The notes under the pieces: generated by a model | Database searches by the model: none | What the model was told of the DNA's origin: nothing | Seen by the model: only the letters and a program-made list of their open reading frames with translations | Translations under genes and position numbers: made by a program | In this document: positions 10,026 to 20,814 of the stretch, piece after piece | Numbering within the stretch: the first letter of the stretch is position 1 | Layout: each line of letters opens with the position of its first letter | NCBI RefSeq assembly: GCF_042100115.1 | Contig: NC_091275.1 | Coordinates: 930,001-994,000 of the forward strand | DNA: 64,000 nt | Source: Alternaria dauci | Lineage: Eukaryota; Ascomycota; Dothideomycetes; Pleosporales; Pleosporaceae | Reading direction: 5' to 3'

Positions 10026-12178
10026 TCAGTTAGAACGGGTGCGTTTGCGAGAGTAATAAGCGATGGTCTGCGTGCCCTGCTGCACTCCGTTCCTAAAGGC
10101 CTGCATAATGTCCGAGGCGTGATGACCTCTTGAAGCAAGCGTCGTCGCAAAAGCTTCAGCAATCCTGTTCTTCGCGTCGACGCCGTTGGTAGGGTCTTGA
10201 TTGATCTTCCAGCCATCGACAAAGCGAGCAACGAAGTCCTGTATGTGTACTAGCTCGACGTTTGCATCGTCCATTCCAAATGTCCTGGCAACGGCAGCCA
10301 TCCTGCGGGCAGTATTCTTTCTCAACACACATTCGTTACTCCGTAATCTGTCTGAGACATGTTTCGTTGTACGGCCGGGTTGGAATTCTTGGAGGGAGAG
10401 GAGATTCGCGCATCTCTGATCACTGTTTGCAAGATCCTGGAGGTCTGATAATGAAAAATGCGAGATTATGGCAGCTGATGGTATCGATCCCCATACTAGG
10501 CGTTCTGGAAATTTTCTTTTAGCATATGACAAGGGCACGTAGACGTGGCTTGTTACCGGCGTGTCCTTTGTACCGTGCCCACTGGACTAGATCCTCAGAC
10601 TTTAGCATTCGTAGCGTCTCGGCAGCATGTAAGACTTTGTTCGGCTCTTGCAGAAGTGGATGATTGAGAGCAACTGTAGCATGATTAGTAATTCATCGCG
10701 CATCTTGAAGCTCTAGAGAGTTCTGCATACTAACAGAGATCCTTGGGTTATGCATGTTCGATGCCTTGACCAAGGTTTGCAATAGGCTCGTGCATACTGT
10801 TATGTATGGGGAGGTTCCACCCGATATGGAAAAGTGATTGTGAGTGTCCATCATGAAGTGTTGTCTTGTCTCTCCATCCGGGTTCAAAGGAGGAGGCAGA
10901 GGCTTATTCCGGGGCCAGCAATGAGCTTTAGAGCTTATGAAACCGTTCTGTTCTGAGTATTTCGTAAAAGAACTTTTGTCGTAGGCTCTGAAACCAATAC
11001 TGTATATCTGTCGTAGCGACTCGGCTGAGTTGAACTTGGGGATGCTTTGGTCCTCTCTATCCGACCACCTCTCGTCTTCGCAATTGACGCCCGTACCCAG
11101 CGTAATTCCTCCAAGAGGAGGAGTCTGTATTGGCAATTCTCGACTAGCTGGCTCTAAGGGTGCACGAGATCTCGCTCTTTCCCTCTCGACCGCACGCCGG
11201 ACAAGACACTTCCAGTATCTTCTCGTAGTTGGTGATTTGGCATATTGGGCTGAACCAGATTGTCGTTTAACATCGAGCTTTCTCCGCACCAAGTTGATAC
11301 CGTTTTCAGCAGCCGTCTCTTCGATAATTATACGGATATTTTTGTACTTTCCTTGAGGATCGTGAAAAGGGATGGCCATCACACGACCGAATTCGGGATA
11401 TGCACGGCAACCGTACAAAACGAGGTGATTTAGGAACTGATTGCGTATAACCGGGTGCCGAAGATCTTGACTGGTTACTGCATTGAAGACTCGAGGAAGC
11501 GTTTTGACGTCCTCGTCGTCGTAGAATCGGTACAAGATGGTGAGCAGCTCTCGCTCATCCTCGTCCCAATGGTGAGGTTCGTCACGTTCGAGTTTCCTGA
11601 GTGCTACTAATGAGTGAAAGCCGCTGGACTCGCTACATTGTGCCTCAGCATCCAGTGTCTTGCGGACGGCTACCATTTCAAAGTCGAGTGTTCGTCGTAC
11701 CGGTGGCGTTTGCTTGGTACTAGATACCCCGAAATGACGGCTTGTCGTCGAAGAAGTGAGCAGTCTAGCAGACAAGACTTCGCCTGGAACCAGTGGACAG
11801 GGACTCGAGAATGGTTCCGTGCTTCCGGTTGCGTATCGTGACGTGTTTAGAGGAGTTTCCGTCTCAAAATCTTCGCCAAGTTGGCTCTTTATATCCAACC
11901 CGAAAAAGCCTTCAATTGAAGGAAGCACCAGGTCTTGCTCGTCGCTGTCGTAGTAATCATCGTGGCTGCTAGTCGCGGTTGCTGTAGGCTATCAGCACTT
12001 GCTCTGTAATGCTATAGGCAAGGATAGTTGACCACCTACCTTCAAAATCAACTTCCTCCACATTATATGATAGCTCCAATGCATGCGGTTCTTGCAATGT
12101 TGTAGCTGTTGCAGCTTCTGTTGTCGGCTCCCATAGCATCACGCCGGCATCCGCAACCCTCCAGACGTGTCTCGTCAT
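10026..12178 (-). CDS. Fungus-specific hypothetical protein (DUF7587-like C terminus)
   Basis: Four exons are inferred: 12178-12040, 11981-10731, 10673-10557 and 10504-10026 (661 aa). Introns of 58, 57 and 52 nt have gtaggt, gtatgc and gtaaca donors. Joins are supported by continuity: VDFE-ATATSS, RISV-IALNHPLLQ and YKGHA-ERLVWGSIP. A central WDEDERELLTILYRFY block resembles the acidic Trp-containing segment of fungal proteins of this kind. The later HFMMDTHNHFSISGGTSPYI plus ARYKGH and SAAIISHFSLSDLQDL match my recollection of an uncharacterised filamentous-fungal family with a DUF7587-like region that binds no known ligand. The N terminus MTRHVWRVADAGV may be the true start. Gene model strong; family label tentative; function unknown. 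Confidence 0.8.
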
Positions 12179-12920
12179 TGCGGTGTTGTGTGACTATAAT
12201 GTTTCAAGAAAGAACGGGGGAATCGAGAAGACGATGTAATGAACCAGAATGCGACGTATAAAGCTTGAGGTCTGCTAGGATCAGCAGTGAGAAAGTAACA
12301 GGCTGCTTGAAAAGTTTTCGCGCACCAGGTCGCCAGCTCAAGGCGCGTCGGATTATTACCATCACGCTGACGCGCCAAGGAGGTCTGTGGAAGCGCGTCT
12401 GACGTGTCATGAGCGCGTTACGTGTGGTGAGAGAACAGAGGCGACTTCTTTAGGACAGTGATTCAGAGTGTTCACCTGCGTTGAGGCAGTGGCTGCGCAG
12501 TAAAGGTAGCTGACCTCATTTCCAGTGATTGTAGCAACCAGGTAATGTAATGGAAGGCATGTGCAACATGGAGCGAGAGTTTATGCTAGCTGTAAAGTTT
12601 CATCGCTCTGCCGAAGTTGTTAGTGATGAAGTTTGTCAGCATGCTGTTCCTGAAGCTATCACTTTCCAGTGGCATATACAAAGCTTCCGATCAAAAATGA
12701 AGTAGCTCCACTAGTGTAGTCATTTGAAGTCTGCAAGGAGAAGAGTAAAGGGGAACAGATGAAAGAGCGAGGCTTGGTAGCTGTATAAACATGTAAAAGT
12801 CAGAGTGATGATGAAAAACAGCCTCCGAGTGTATCCCACCTTGCACTTTGTGATGACATTGTCGAAGAAGAGAAGGGTGAGGGATTGAAAAAGAAAGCTG
12901 GTGTCTGAACGGATTGATGA

Positions 12921-12929
12921 TATAAAAAG
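12921..12929 (+). promoter_or_regulatory. Consensus TATA box (tataaaaag)
   Basis: This is a perfect plus-strand TATA element, but the nearest annotated genes both lie on the minus strand. It is 54 nt before the ATG of a 57-codon ORF. Confidence 0.35.
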
Positions 12930-12974
12930 CAGATACCTTCCCACGCTACGTTACATTCGTTATTCAAGGTTGAG

Positions 12975-13148
12975 ATGTTGGAAAAGTGTAATAGAATGCA
13001 AACGCATAACTTTTGGCGTCAGAGACGAAGCGTAGATGTCAACAGTCCGCCTTTGGAGAATACACGGTATGCAAAGAGCCAGGAGCGCCTGCGCAATGCT
13101 TCGATGAATATCCATCAAGTAAGAACCGCCGAGAGAATGGATGATTGA
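12975..13148 (+). CDS. Possible small ORF, 57 aa
   Basis: The frame starts MLEKCNRMQTHNFW and ends RTAERMDD before TGA. It is charged, with no signal peptide, membrane segment or recognised motif. The only support is the TATA box just upstream. It could equally be a chance frame in an untranslated transcript. Confidence 0.2.
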   Translation: MLEKCNRMQTHNFWRQRRSVDVNSPPLENTRYAKSQERLRNASMNIHQVRTAERMDD

Positions 13149-13497
13149 AGACGTCGTCGTTGTTGATCCGTCCGAGCGTTCAGAGGATGCGGATGCGTGG
13201 GGTCGTCTCGTCTGATCAGGTCCACATGGGAACTGCGACTCTGCGGCACAGTTCGCGTTTGTACCGAACTGTTGAAGTGACCTGGTGACGGGTTGTTGGG
13301 TTTGCATAAGCGCCCGAGTAGTGCTGTGGCTGCTGCGAACACGCATATGCGGTTCATGGACCGCATGCGGGGCCTGAAACGTGATCGCACCTGCAGATAA
13401 GCTACAACCGGATTGATAGTAAATTGCTTCTTACGCCCAGGTCACCACCAACAACACTATGCGCATAGCTTTCCATATGTGGCGGACTCATGTTCGC

Positions 13498-15170
13498 TCA
13501 TTTGTGATCGTGCTGCTCGGTGCAGATCTTCCTCACGACCCACTTCTCCCAGAATTTGCGTTGCTGATTGGTGACCATGACTCCATCGTCCCCTAGGGCT
13601 TCCACGCTATCCATGTGGCCGTTGCAGTTGCACCATGTTATCGAAGCCGGGGTGTCTGGCATTGGTGGGAAGTGCAGAGTACCGCCTTGTTCAGGCTCAT
13701 CCGTTTCTGCATCGGATTCGGTACCAGCTATCGAGCTGCCGTCAGCATCGTTGCCACTGCCACTGTGGTCATCGGATGGATCGTCGTGTTCGCCATCATA
13801 TTCGTAGTGGCTTTCATCGTCGCTTTCGTCGCTGCTATCGCTTCCTAGAGGATCATCGGGTACTTCGGCTCCCATGACAAACTGCTCATCGAAGTGTTTC
13901 TCGTATCCAATTCGCCGGAGACTGACCCAGTCGAGTCGTGTAAGGTCGTCACGTAGACAGGGGAGCACATCCCTCCACATACTGCCCTCTTTCAAGAGTA
14001 CATCTCGAAGGCGCAAACCGCGCAGTGTGTCTTTGTGTCGTCGTGCGATACCTAGGATTTCATCTGCGTTTAGACGCCAGGCTTGGATTCCAAAAGCTGC
14101 AGGAACAAGAGTTAGTCTGTGTTGCAGTGCGGCTCATAACTTCAAAACATACCCTGCAACTTTTCCCATTTGACGTTGTGGAAAAGCTCTTCTAGTCGCA
14201 GCGTGAGTGGTCGATATGAAGGGAAACCAATATGCACTGCTTCGATGTTCTTAGCCGCAGTGAACAGTGCCTTGGACAATGAGGACAGATGCCGCATGCG
14301 TTCGTCCAGGTCTGTGCTATCATCGAAATGTAACTCCAGGCAAGTAAGGCGTTCGGCAAGAATTCCCAGCGTTGAGGGCGGGTTGTTGGCGGCACCCAGC
14401 ACACTCTGAGGACTGAGCATGGGTGATGAGAACCTGGAGCATGGTGATTCGGACTCAAGGAGAGCTTGACCGATCGTTTTCGCGCTATGCAGGCATGCTG
14501 GTGGCCATGTCGGCACTAGACTGTTCAGTTCGTGGTGACCCCGCATATACGAAATCAGCACCGCATCTTGCTGGTCCTGCAGTCGCAGGATCTGAACATG
14601 CTGGAGTGAAGTGAATCGCTGGATTGCAAAGTGCAGGATACGAGCGTCTTTTCTTGTCCGTAGAATATCCCTTTGCTCGTTTACTTTTTCTTGAAAGTGT
14701 TGAACATCAAGGAAGCCGAAACTCTCAGGCCGTGTGCGTAGGAGCTCCTGAATGCGCCCTCGTCCTGTACCCTGGTCAGTTCTGGAGATGGCAGAAGCAG
14801 GGTTTGTGATGATACCTTGATCATAGAAGAAGGGGACCATGTAACTGAACTTCTTCACGCGGCCCGCAATGTGTGGCTGGTTTGCAATCTTCTCCAGGCG
14901 TTCGAGTCCTTTTCGCGAGAGGCGTGTAGTAACCCGGGAGAAGAGATGAATGATACCCAGGTCAGCAAACTTTCTGCAGGTCAGGCGGAAGTTGGCAATG
15001 GTATCGGCGTCGTCCGGCTCCAAGGGCAGAGGTAGCTTGAAGCTTTCCTGCGAGAGATAGGCACGGCGCTCCAGACTGATTGGTTTTTCTGGTTCAGAGG
15101 CAACATATTCGAGGATGATGCGAAGAAGCTCATCGGCAAGATCGAGGATACCCATTTTAAGTGGGACCAT
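13498..15170 (-). CDS. F-box-like protein
   Basis: Two exons, 15170-14153 and 14096-13498, encode 538 aa. The 56-nt intron (gtatgt donor, ctaac branch point) joins EKLQ-AFGIQAWRLNADEIL. The N terminus MGILDLADELLRIILEYV fits the F-box pattern (L-x-D-E-L-L-x-I-I), followed by IANFRLTCRKFADLG, the usual second half. Translation may begin at the second methionine (15155) because the F-box pattern starts there. The body has weak leucine-rich helical repeats about distances between hits (LQHVQILRL, LTCLELHF), as in fungal F-box/LRR proteins. An acidic Ser/Asp tract lies at about 405-460. F-box proteins recruit substrates to SCF ubiquitin ligases; the substrate is unknown. Confidence 0.8.
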
Positions 15171-16326
15171 TCATGACGACCGCGGAGGAAGAGGTCAACC
15201 ACGAAACTTAAGCCCCCCCAAGCGTTTTAGGAGCGCACCGCACAGCGGATATACTCTGGATGCAGGGCAGCAGAGTTCGGGCCGGGTCGGGATACTTGGT
15301 CGGACGGGTAATGGTAGCAGTAGTGTTTGGACAGCGACAGTGGGCGAGGGTCATCAACTGACGACGTGGTGTTATCCGACGGCACCGTTCTGTGGGATAG
15401 CAAGCGAAGGACAGCCAGAGGGGCGCGGTAGGGGGAGGAAATGCATGACCTCTTTGCCAGCAGTCAGCTAAGCGTCGCTGGAGTTGCGAAGACGACTGGA
15501 CACGAAGCCTGGCCTTGCAGCGACAATCCCGGTACGCCCGCTTCAAAATCTCCAATGGCACGCGGTGGATTAGACTGCAACAGGCATAGTGTGCTGCAGT
15601 AGTCGAAAGCGACAAATCGACTCTTTTAGCTCGGGAGGAGCCATGTTCCCGTCTTGCTGATGGCGGACACCCGCATCTGAGCAAGATCATGTGATAAGAC
15701 TCACTGGGGTGGGGCTGCAAATTTCCATGGTCTCGATGCCACGGAGCTGCCAACACAGCATGCATCAGAAGCGCTTGTGACGCCCAATCAGCCGACCCGC
15801 CGAGCGTCATCCGACCGCTACCACTGCCGTGTACTTGGGATGGCGTTTGCGCTATGCGAAACGATGGAGCGACTTATGACGACACAGAGCTTGGGAGCCT
15901 CATGGTGGGCCAGAACGGTTTGTCAAAAGGAGTGCAATATATTTATGCTGTAGAGGCGCGTCATTCTCTCCTGTTGCGCATGCGTCAAAGACGATTGTTA
16001 CGGAGACGAGTCTACGTCCCTAGGTCAGCTCGCACACGATGACGCTCTAATGCATTCAGACGGTCGATTCAGGGCGACGTGTTGCTTCACAAGCCCTATG
16101 CCTGCCCTGGCAACGTCATGCGGACCTGCGCGGTCGTGTGGCTTTGGCGCACGCAACTGTCGTGAAATGTCGCACAAGAAATGACGCTAGGTAACCTCCT
16201 GCTTTGTCGACTTGTCGACTTGCCATGTCGACAACTACTCTACTCACATACTGCCTGCCTGCCTGCCAGCGAACACTCCGAGGCGTGTCTCCTCCACCTC
16301 CCTGCTCAGCCCCTGACGAACATGGT
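15171..16326. other. Intergenic, no supported gene
   Basis: This holds the promoter of the F-box gene and the 3' flank of the next minus-strand gene. A 200-codon minus-strand frame (15208-15810) is Arg/Cys/His-rich and looks non-coding. A run of gcctgcct repeats sits near 16250-16270. Confidence 0.45.
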
Positions 16327-17565
16327 TCACGCTTTCGCCCTGGATTGAACACGTTCGCTACGTTTACGACGAATCTCAGTACTACTCAGCTTGCTCTGGA
16401 ACGTCTCGTCTACATTGCCTTCCTCGCTGGCATCGAGGACGGCGACTTCAAAAATCTCGAGGGGATTCCACCCCTGCTCACTGCGCTTGTTGTTCACAGC
16501 CGCACCTCCGCCCCTTGTTTCAAGAGAGAGCACCAGGGCAGAGATTTCTTTGTCCGTGATGGTTGGGCCGAAAGGATCCCAGATCTCAACGTATTTTATA
16601 GTGAGCCCAAAGGGATAGCTGACGTGGACGGCATGCCCGTTCGGTCCGGGTTCATTAATTTCTTCAACGTGGATACGCTCGTCACCCGGGGGGCCAAAGT
16701 AGACGACAGATGAGAGGAAGTTGTGCGTCGACTCTTGACGCTCTTTCCAGCTCTCGAGGTGCTCTGCAAACTTCTTGTTCACTAGTAGAGCATCTCCGGT
16801 GATGCCGACGGTAAGCACGCTGGGAGTTGTGTCAGAAGGAGTTGCTTGTCGTCTTCCCAGCATGAAGGCAAACATGGTAAGCAATAGTTTGTGACCAATA
16901 TGGAGGTGATCAAAAGTCCCTCCGACGGCAACGGACATGTGGTTGACTGAGTTGTCTGATTTATCGGTAGACGACGATGGTTCTGGGCTTTCTACACTGA
17001 CAATGCCACCGCGAACTTTAGATATGACGGGTATCTGAGTTTGGGACAAGGAAAGAAAGCTTTTCAGTATGCGCTCTCCTTGCTCGCTTTCGACCGAGTA
17101 GAGCGTATCCCATGAGCGGGAACCCCGGGCCAGTGTATGGATATCGATGGCAGGCCCCTGGAGTTCCTGCTCAGGAGTTGAATCGGGCAGCGGCGTTGTC
17201 AGTTGGCCGTGCCGAGGATATGCGACTAGTATGACGCGAGCATCGACTCCCTCTGAGTCCTCTGTATCGATGGCTTCCCTACTAGCCGTGATGCAAATGA
17301 GCTTGTAGAGGTCGGCGACCAGTTGCTGGGTAGTGGCATAGTGTACGCCCCGAGGCGCGTCTAGACATCCGTAGAGATGGGGACATGGCAATGCAATTTC
17401 TAGGATGGTGGGTTCTTTAGATGTGCGGGGAGATGTGGCCAGCTCTTTCAAGACAGTGAACAAAGGTGGGTTGTAGGCGGCCTTGAGCGCAGCATAGGAC
17501 GGGGGCGAGGGCGGGGGCGGCAGCAACAGCAGTGCACGATGGACAGGCTTGCGGGATGGAGGCAT
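16327..17565 (-). CDS. CAB4: Phosphopantetheine adenylyltransferase
   Basis: A single exon of 412 aa. The C-terminal half is a nucleotidyltransferase of the eukaryotic PPAT type: VGGTFDHLHIGHKLLL at about 213-228 carries the T/HxGH ATP-binding signature, VGITGDALL follows, and LSSTEIRRKR near the C terminus is the ISSTxIR substrate motif. The enzyme makes dephospho-CoA from 4'-phosphopantetheine and ATP, the fourth step of CoA synthesis (yeast Cab4). The N-terminal ~205 aa are a weakly conserved fungal extension beginning with a Pro-rich stretch. Unlike the animal bifunctional CoA synthase there is no downstream dephospho-CoA kinase domain; the protein ends shortly after the STxIR motif. It shares a 262-bp promoter with the divergent WD40 gene. 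Confidence 0.93.
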   Translation of the reverse strand: MPPSRKPVHRALLLLPPPPSPPSYAALKAAYNPPLFTVLKELATSPRTSKEPTILEIALPCPHLYGCLDAPRGVHYATTQQLVADLYKLICITASREAIDTEDSEGVDARVILVAYPRHGQLTTPLPDSTPEQELQGPAIDIHTLARGSRSWDTLYSVESEQGERILKSFLSLSQTQIPVISKVRGGIVSVESPEPSSSTDKSDNSVNHMSVAVGGTFDHLHIGHKLLLTMFAFMLGRRQATPSDTTPSVLTVGITGDALLVNKKFAEHLESWKERQESTHNFLSSVVYFGPPGDERIHVEEINEPGPNGHAVHVSYPFGLTIKYVEIWDPFGPTITDKEISALVLSLETRGGGAAVNNKRSEQGWNPLEIFEVAVLDASEEGNVDETFQSKLSSTEIRRKRSERVQSRAKA

Positions 17566-17827
17566 GGTGGTAGGGAGCCGTCAAGGGAGCGATGGTATGA
17601 TAGACACCGTTGTTCGAATCACGTGGTACCTCGATGCCCAGGCAGGCGTGAAGGGAGGGTTCGGAGGGGTGGTGGGGAACTTTTGCCGAGATAGAGCCGG
17701 CGGTGCCCAGCAAGTCGACGCCAACCGCACTTGCAGCTCCTGGACAATTGATTCCGCGCCGCCTGCGACAATTCACAGTCTCTCTCTTTGCGTTGCCTGA
17801 GCCCGGGCAGCAGTCATTGCAGGCGCC
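17566..17827. promoter_or_regulatory. Bidirectional promoter, CAB4 / WD40 gene
   Basis: Only 262 bp separate the two divergent start codons, so the genes must share promoter sequence. A pyrimidine-rich cacagtctctctctttg tract precedes the plus-strand start. No clear TATA box is seen. Confidence 0.5.
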
Positions 17828-20204
17828 ATGCCGTTTGGAAACCACCACCACAATGCGCAGAACGACGCGGCGCAGGGCATCTTCGCCGCGGCTTCGGCGC
17901 TAGGGAGTATGTAGGCTCTCACTTCTGGGGCACCCTCGGTGTGAACGTTTGGACTGATGCGTGTTGCGCGACACTAGGCATAGGAGCGCCGGGAGGCAAT
18001 CTGCGGGGAGCAACGCAGGGCACGACGCGAGCCGGCACCGACGCCTTTATGCCGCAGAGCAGCGGCCATGCCCAAGCACAGAGCGACGGCTATCTGCCCT
18101 CGACGGCGCCGCCAGCAGCCAACTCGAGCTTCGACGCCCCGCGACACAGAGGCCCCGCGACGACGGGCGGACGCACCAACGAGGAGCTGCACATATCGAC
18201 GGCCGTCGGCCAGCATAGCTCGGGGCCCTCGTCTGTGCCGGCGCAGCAGCAGGCCATGTACAACTCGCCCGACAATTATCGATCGGCGCCCAACATCAAC
18301 ATCGACCACGGAACCCCTCAGAACAGCCAGTATGGCTCTCCCGCCGTCCCCGGCAGTCTCCAGCCCGCAGGCGGTCCAGGGCAGCAGCCGCAACCGCAAC
18401 CGCAACAACAGCCGCCGCAACAGCAGCAGCAGCGACCCGCAGCCAACGCCGCTTACACGGCGCCTGGCGTGCCTACCCAGACGCAGATAGCGAGCAACGC
18501 CCAGCAATACACGCTCCCCACGCGCTCAAACACAATCACCCAAGCACAGCACTCCCCCCACTCCGGGTCGCATTCCTACTCGCGCTCGAGCCCAGCTGGC
18601 CTGGGGCCCGACCAGAAATACATTCCCTTCTCCAACACGCCCGAGCAGCCAAAGTACGCCGCCGGCACGCCTGCGCAAAAGTACTATCCTACCACGCCCT
18701 CTGGCCCCGCATCGCAGTCGCCCCTGGGCCTCGCTGACATCCGGCCCCGCGCAAACTCGACCATGGACCAGGAGGGCATGGGGCACGGCAACACCATGGT
18801 CACCGACGGGAACAAGGTGCCCTCCAACAGCAACTACCTTGCCCCCTGGAGCATATACGCCTACGACTGGTGCAAGTGGAATGTCCCGGGCGGCAACAGC
18901 GCCGGCAAGATGGCCGTGGGCAGCTATCTCGAGGACAACCACAACTTTGTGAGTACATGACCGACTTTCTCACGCGCCATGCTGACGCGACGCGCAGATT
19001 CGCATCCTCGACACCCAAATAGCGCCCCAGGACACGTCTGTTCCCGGCGCCACACCCTATGGCCTCGAATACAACGCCATCGCCGAAGCCACATGTTCGT
19101 TCCCCGTCACGCGCATACTGTGGGAGCCGCCGTCTTCGCAGAAGCAGTCGACCGACCTCCTCGCAACGTCTGGCGATCATCTGCGGTTATGGTCGCTGCC
19201 TCAGTCCTCGGGCAACAACATGAGCAACACAATCACGCGCTCGTCCTCTGTAAACACTCGAGAGCCGCAGCTCCCCAAGCTCACACCACTCGCGCTTCTC
19301 TCAAACTCAAAGACCCCTGAACACACGGCGCCCCTCACCTCGCTCGACTGGAACACCATGTCGCCGAAGCTCATCATCACCTCGAGCATAGACACGACCT
19401 GTACCATCTGGGACATTCCCTCCCTCACCGCCAAGACGCAATTGATCGCCCACGACAAGGAGGTCTTCGATGTACGCTTCTGCGCAGGAAGTGTCGATGT
19501 CTTTGTCAGCTGTGGAGCCGACGGTAGTGTCCGCATGTTCGATCTCCGCAGTCTCGAGCACAGCACCATCATCTACGAGCCTTCAGACAAGGGCAACGAC
19601 AAAGACAAGGGCAAGTCTTGGTGTGCTTACCCTCCATGCCACTCGCTAACAGGTTACAGGCTCGCCCACAGGGCGCATGTCCCCGACCAAAGCTCAACAG
19701 ACCATGTCGTATGCGCCTCCACTCCTCCGCCTCGCCGCCTCGCCCCACGACTCGCACCTTCTCGCTACCTTCGCCGCCGACTCCAACCTCATCCGCATCC
19801 TCGATGTCCGACAACCGGGCCAAGCCCTCCTCGAACTCCGCGGCCATTCGGCGTCTGTCAACAGCATAGAGTGGAACCCGTCACGAAGAGGCATGCTCGC
19901 ATCTGGCGGCGATGACTCACTCGTCCTCATATGGGATCTGCTTCATGCAAACAATGGCGCCACCATCAGCGGAGAACATGCGTCAACACAGCCTCCAGTT
20001 GTACAGCCAGCGACTACACATGCCGCCAACGGAGCTGCAGGCGCGCAGAATGTGCCTGTGGGTCAGAAAGGACCATATGCCAGCTGGAGGTGCGACTACG
20101 AAGTCGGTAACATTAGCTGGGCACCCCAGAGCGCCTTGACAGGCCAAGGCGGCGAGTGGGTCGGTGTCGCTGGTGGACGTGGAATTTGGGGCGTCAAGTT
20201 ATGA
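17828..20204 (+). CDS. WD40 protein, DCAF7/AN11-type
   Basis: Four exons (17828-17906, 17978-18948, 18998-19610, 19660-20204) encode 735 aa. The third intron uses a GC donor (gcaagt...ttacag), the only choice that keeps frame from DKDKG into SPTGRMSPTKAQ. Residues 1 to about 310 are low-complexity, Gln/Pro/Ser-rich, with a CAG/CAA tract encoding poly-Q near 18380-18430. From about 315 (LAPWSIYAYDWCKW) the protein matches the DCAF7/HAN11/AN11 WD40 family: SFPVTRILWEPP, LATSGDHLRLW, TSLDWNTMSPKLIITSSIDTT, VSCGADGSVRMFDLR, VNSIEWNPS and ISWAPQ. These proteins are scaffolds for DYRK-type kinases and for CUL4-DDB1. The usual length is about 340 aa, so the N-terminal extension is notable but common in fungi. 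Confidence 0.9.
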
Positions 20205-20530
20205 TGAACGTTCCGTTGTCTCATTGTGGAGCACCGGGGTATACTCTAGGAGACGATGTGAAATGCCCATGTACGATCTGACGCCTTTCTTTCCCAAGAC
20301 GGGCATAACAACGAGGAAAAGTGCATGGCTTTTTGGTACTACTTTCTGAGCACAATACTTCAAGGGCGTTGCGGCGGATTTGATGCATATCCAAGATACC
20401 TGAAAGTGCAAGATTCTGTCTTTTGACATTGCAGTCTTTTGCGCTTTGCTATTCGTGTATGCTCGAGATGACATTTCTTTCCTACTACTTGGCCCTTTTT
20501 TGACAATTTCTTTTCATAAGCAGCGTGTGT
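20205..20530. other. Intergenic between convergent genes
   Basis: This is 3' flank only. The next stop codon, on the minus strand, is at 20531. No gene is seen. Confidence 0.5.
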
Positions 20531-20772
20531 TTATCGAATGACAACTTCGACGACTACCTCGTTGCTCCACCCAGCTTTTGAATCAGTCTCTTTCCACGCA
20601 CGCACCGTGTCGATTTCAAGCACGTTCTCACATTCCTTGCTGACCCTGACGCAGTGAGCGGGCACGGGGCGGCCGAAGAGCACAGCAAAGAAGTCGTCCT
20701 CAACAGAGCGCTTGGGCAAATCGGACACGTAAAGTGCTGTAAGTTGATTGTTAGCAAAGAACCCCAACAGCG

Positions 20773-20814
<42 letters not shown>

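Larger units (their letters stand above)
12179..13497. other. Intergenic, with possible small transcription unit
   Basis: The left part is the promoter of the minus-strand gene starting at 12178. In the middle is a consensus TATA box with a small plus-strand ORF (listed separately). A 128-codon minus-strand frame at 12960-13346 starts with ATG but has unconvincing composition and no recognisable domain. Confidence 0.4.

Noticed and set aside
12960..13346. 128-codon minus-strand ATG frame
   Set aside because: Low-complexity Thr/Ser content and overlap with other frames; no conserved motif.
15208..15810. 200-codon minus-strand open frame upstream of the F-box gene
   Set aside because: It is Arg/Cys/His-rich, has no domain, overlaps plus-strand frames of similar size and looks like chance openness in GC-rich promoter DNA.
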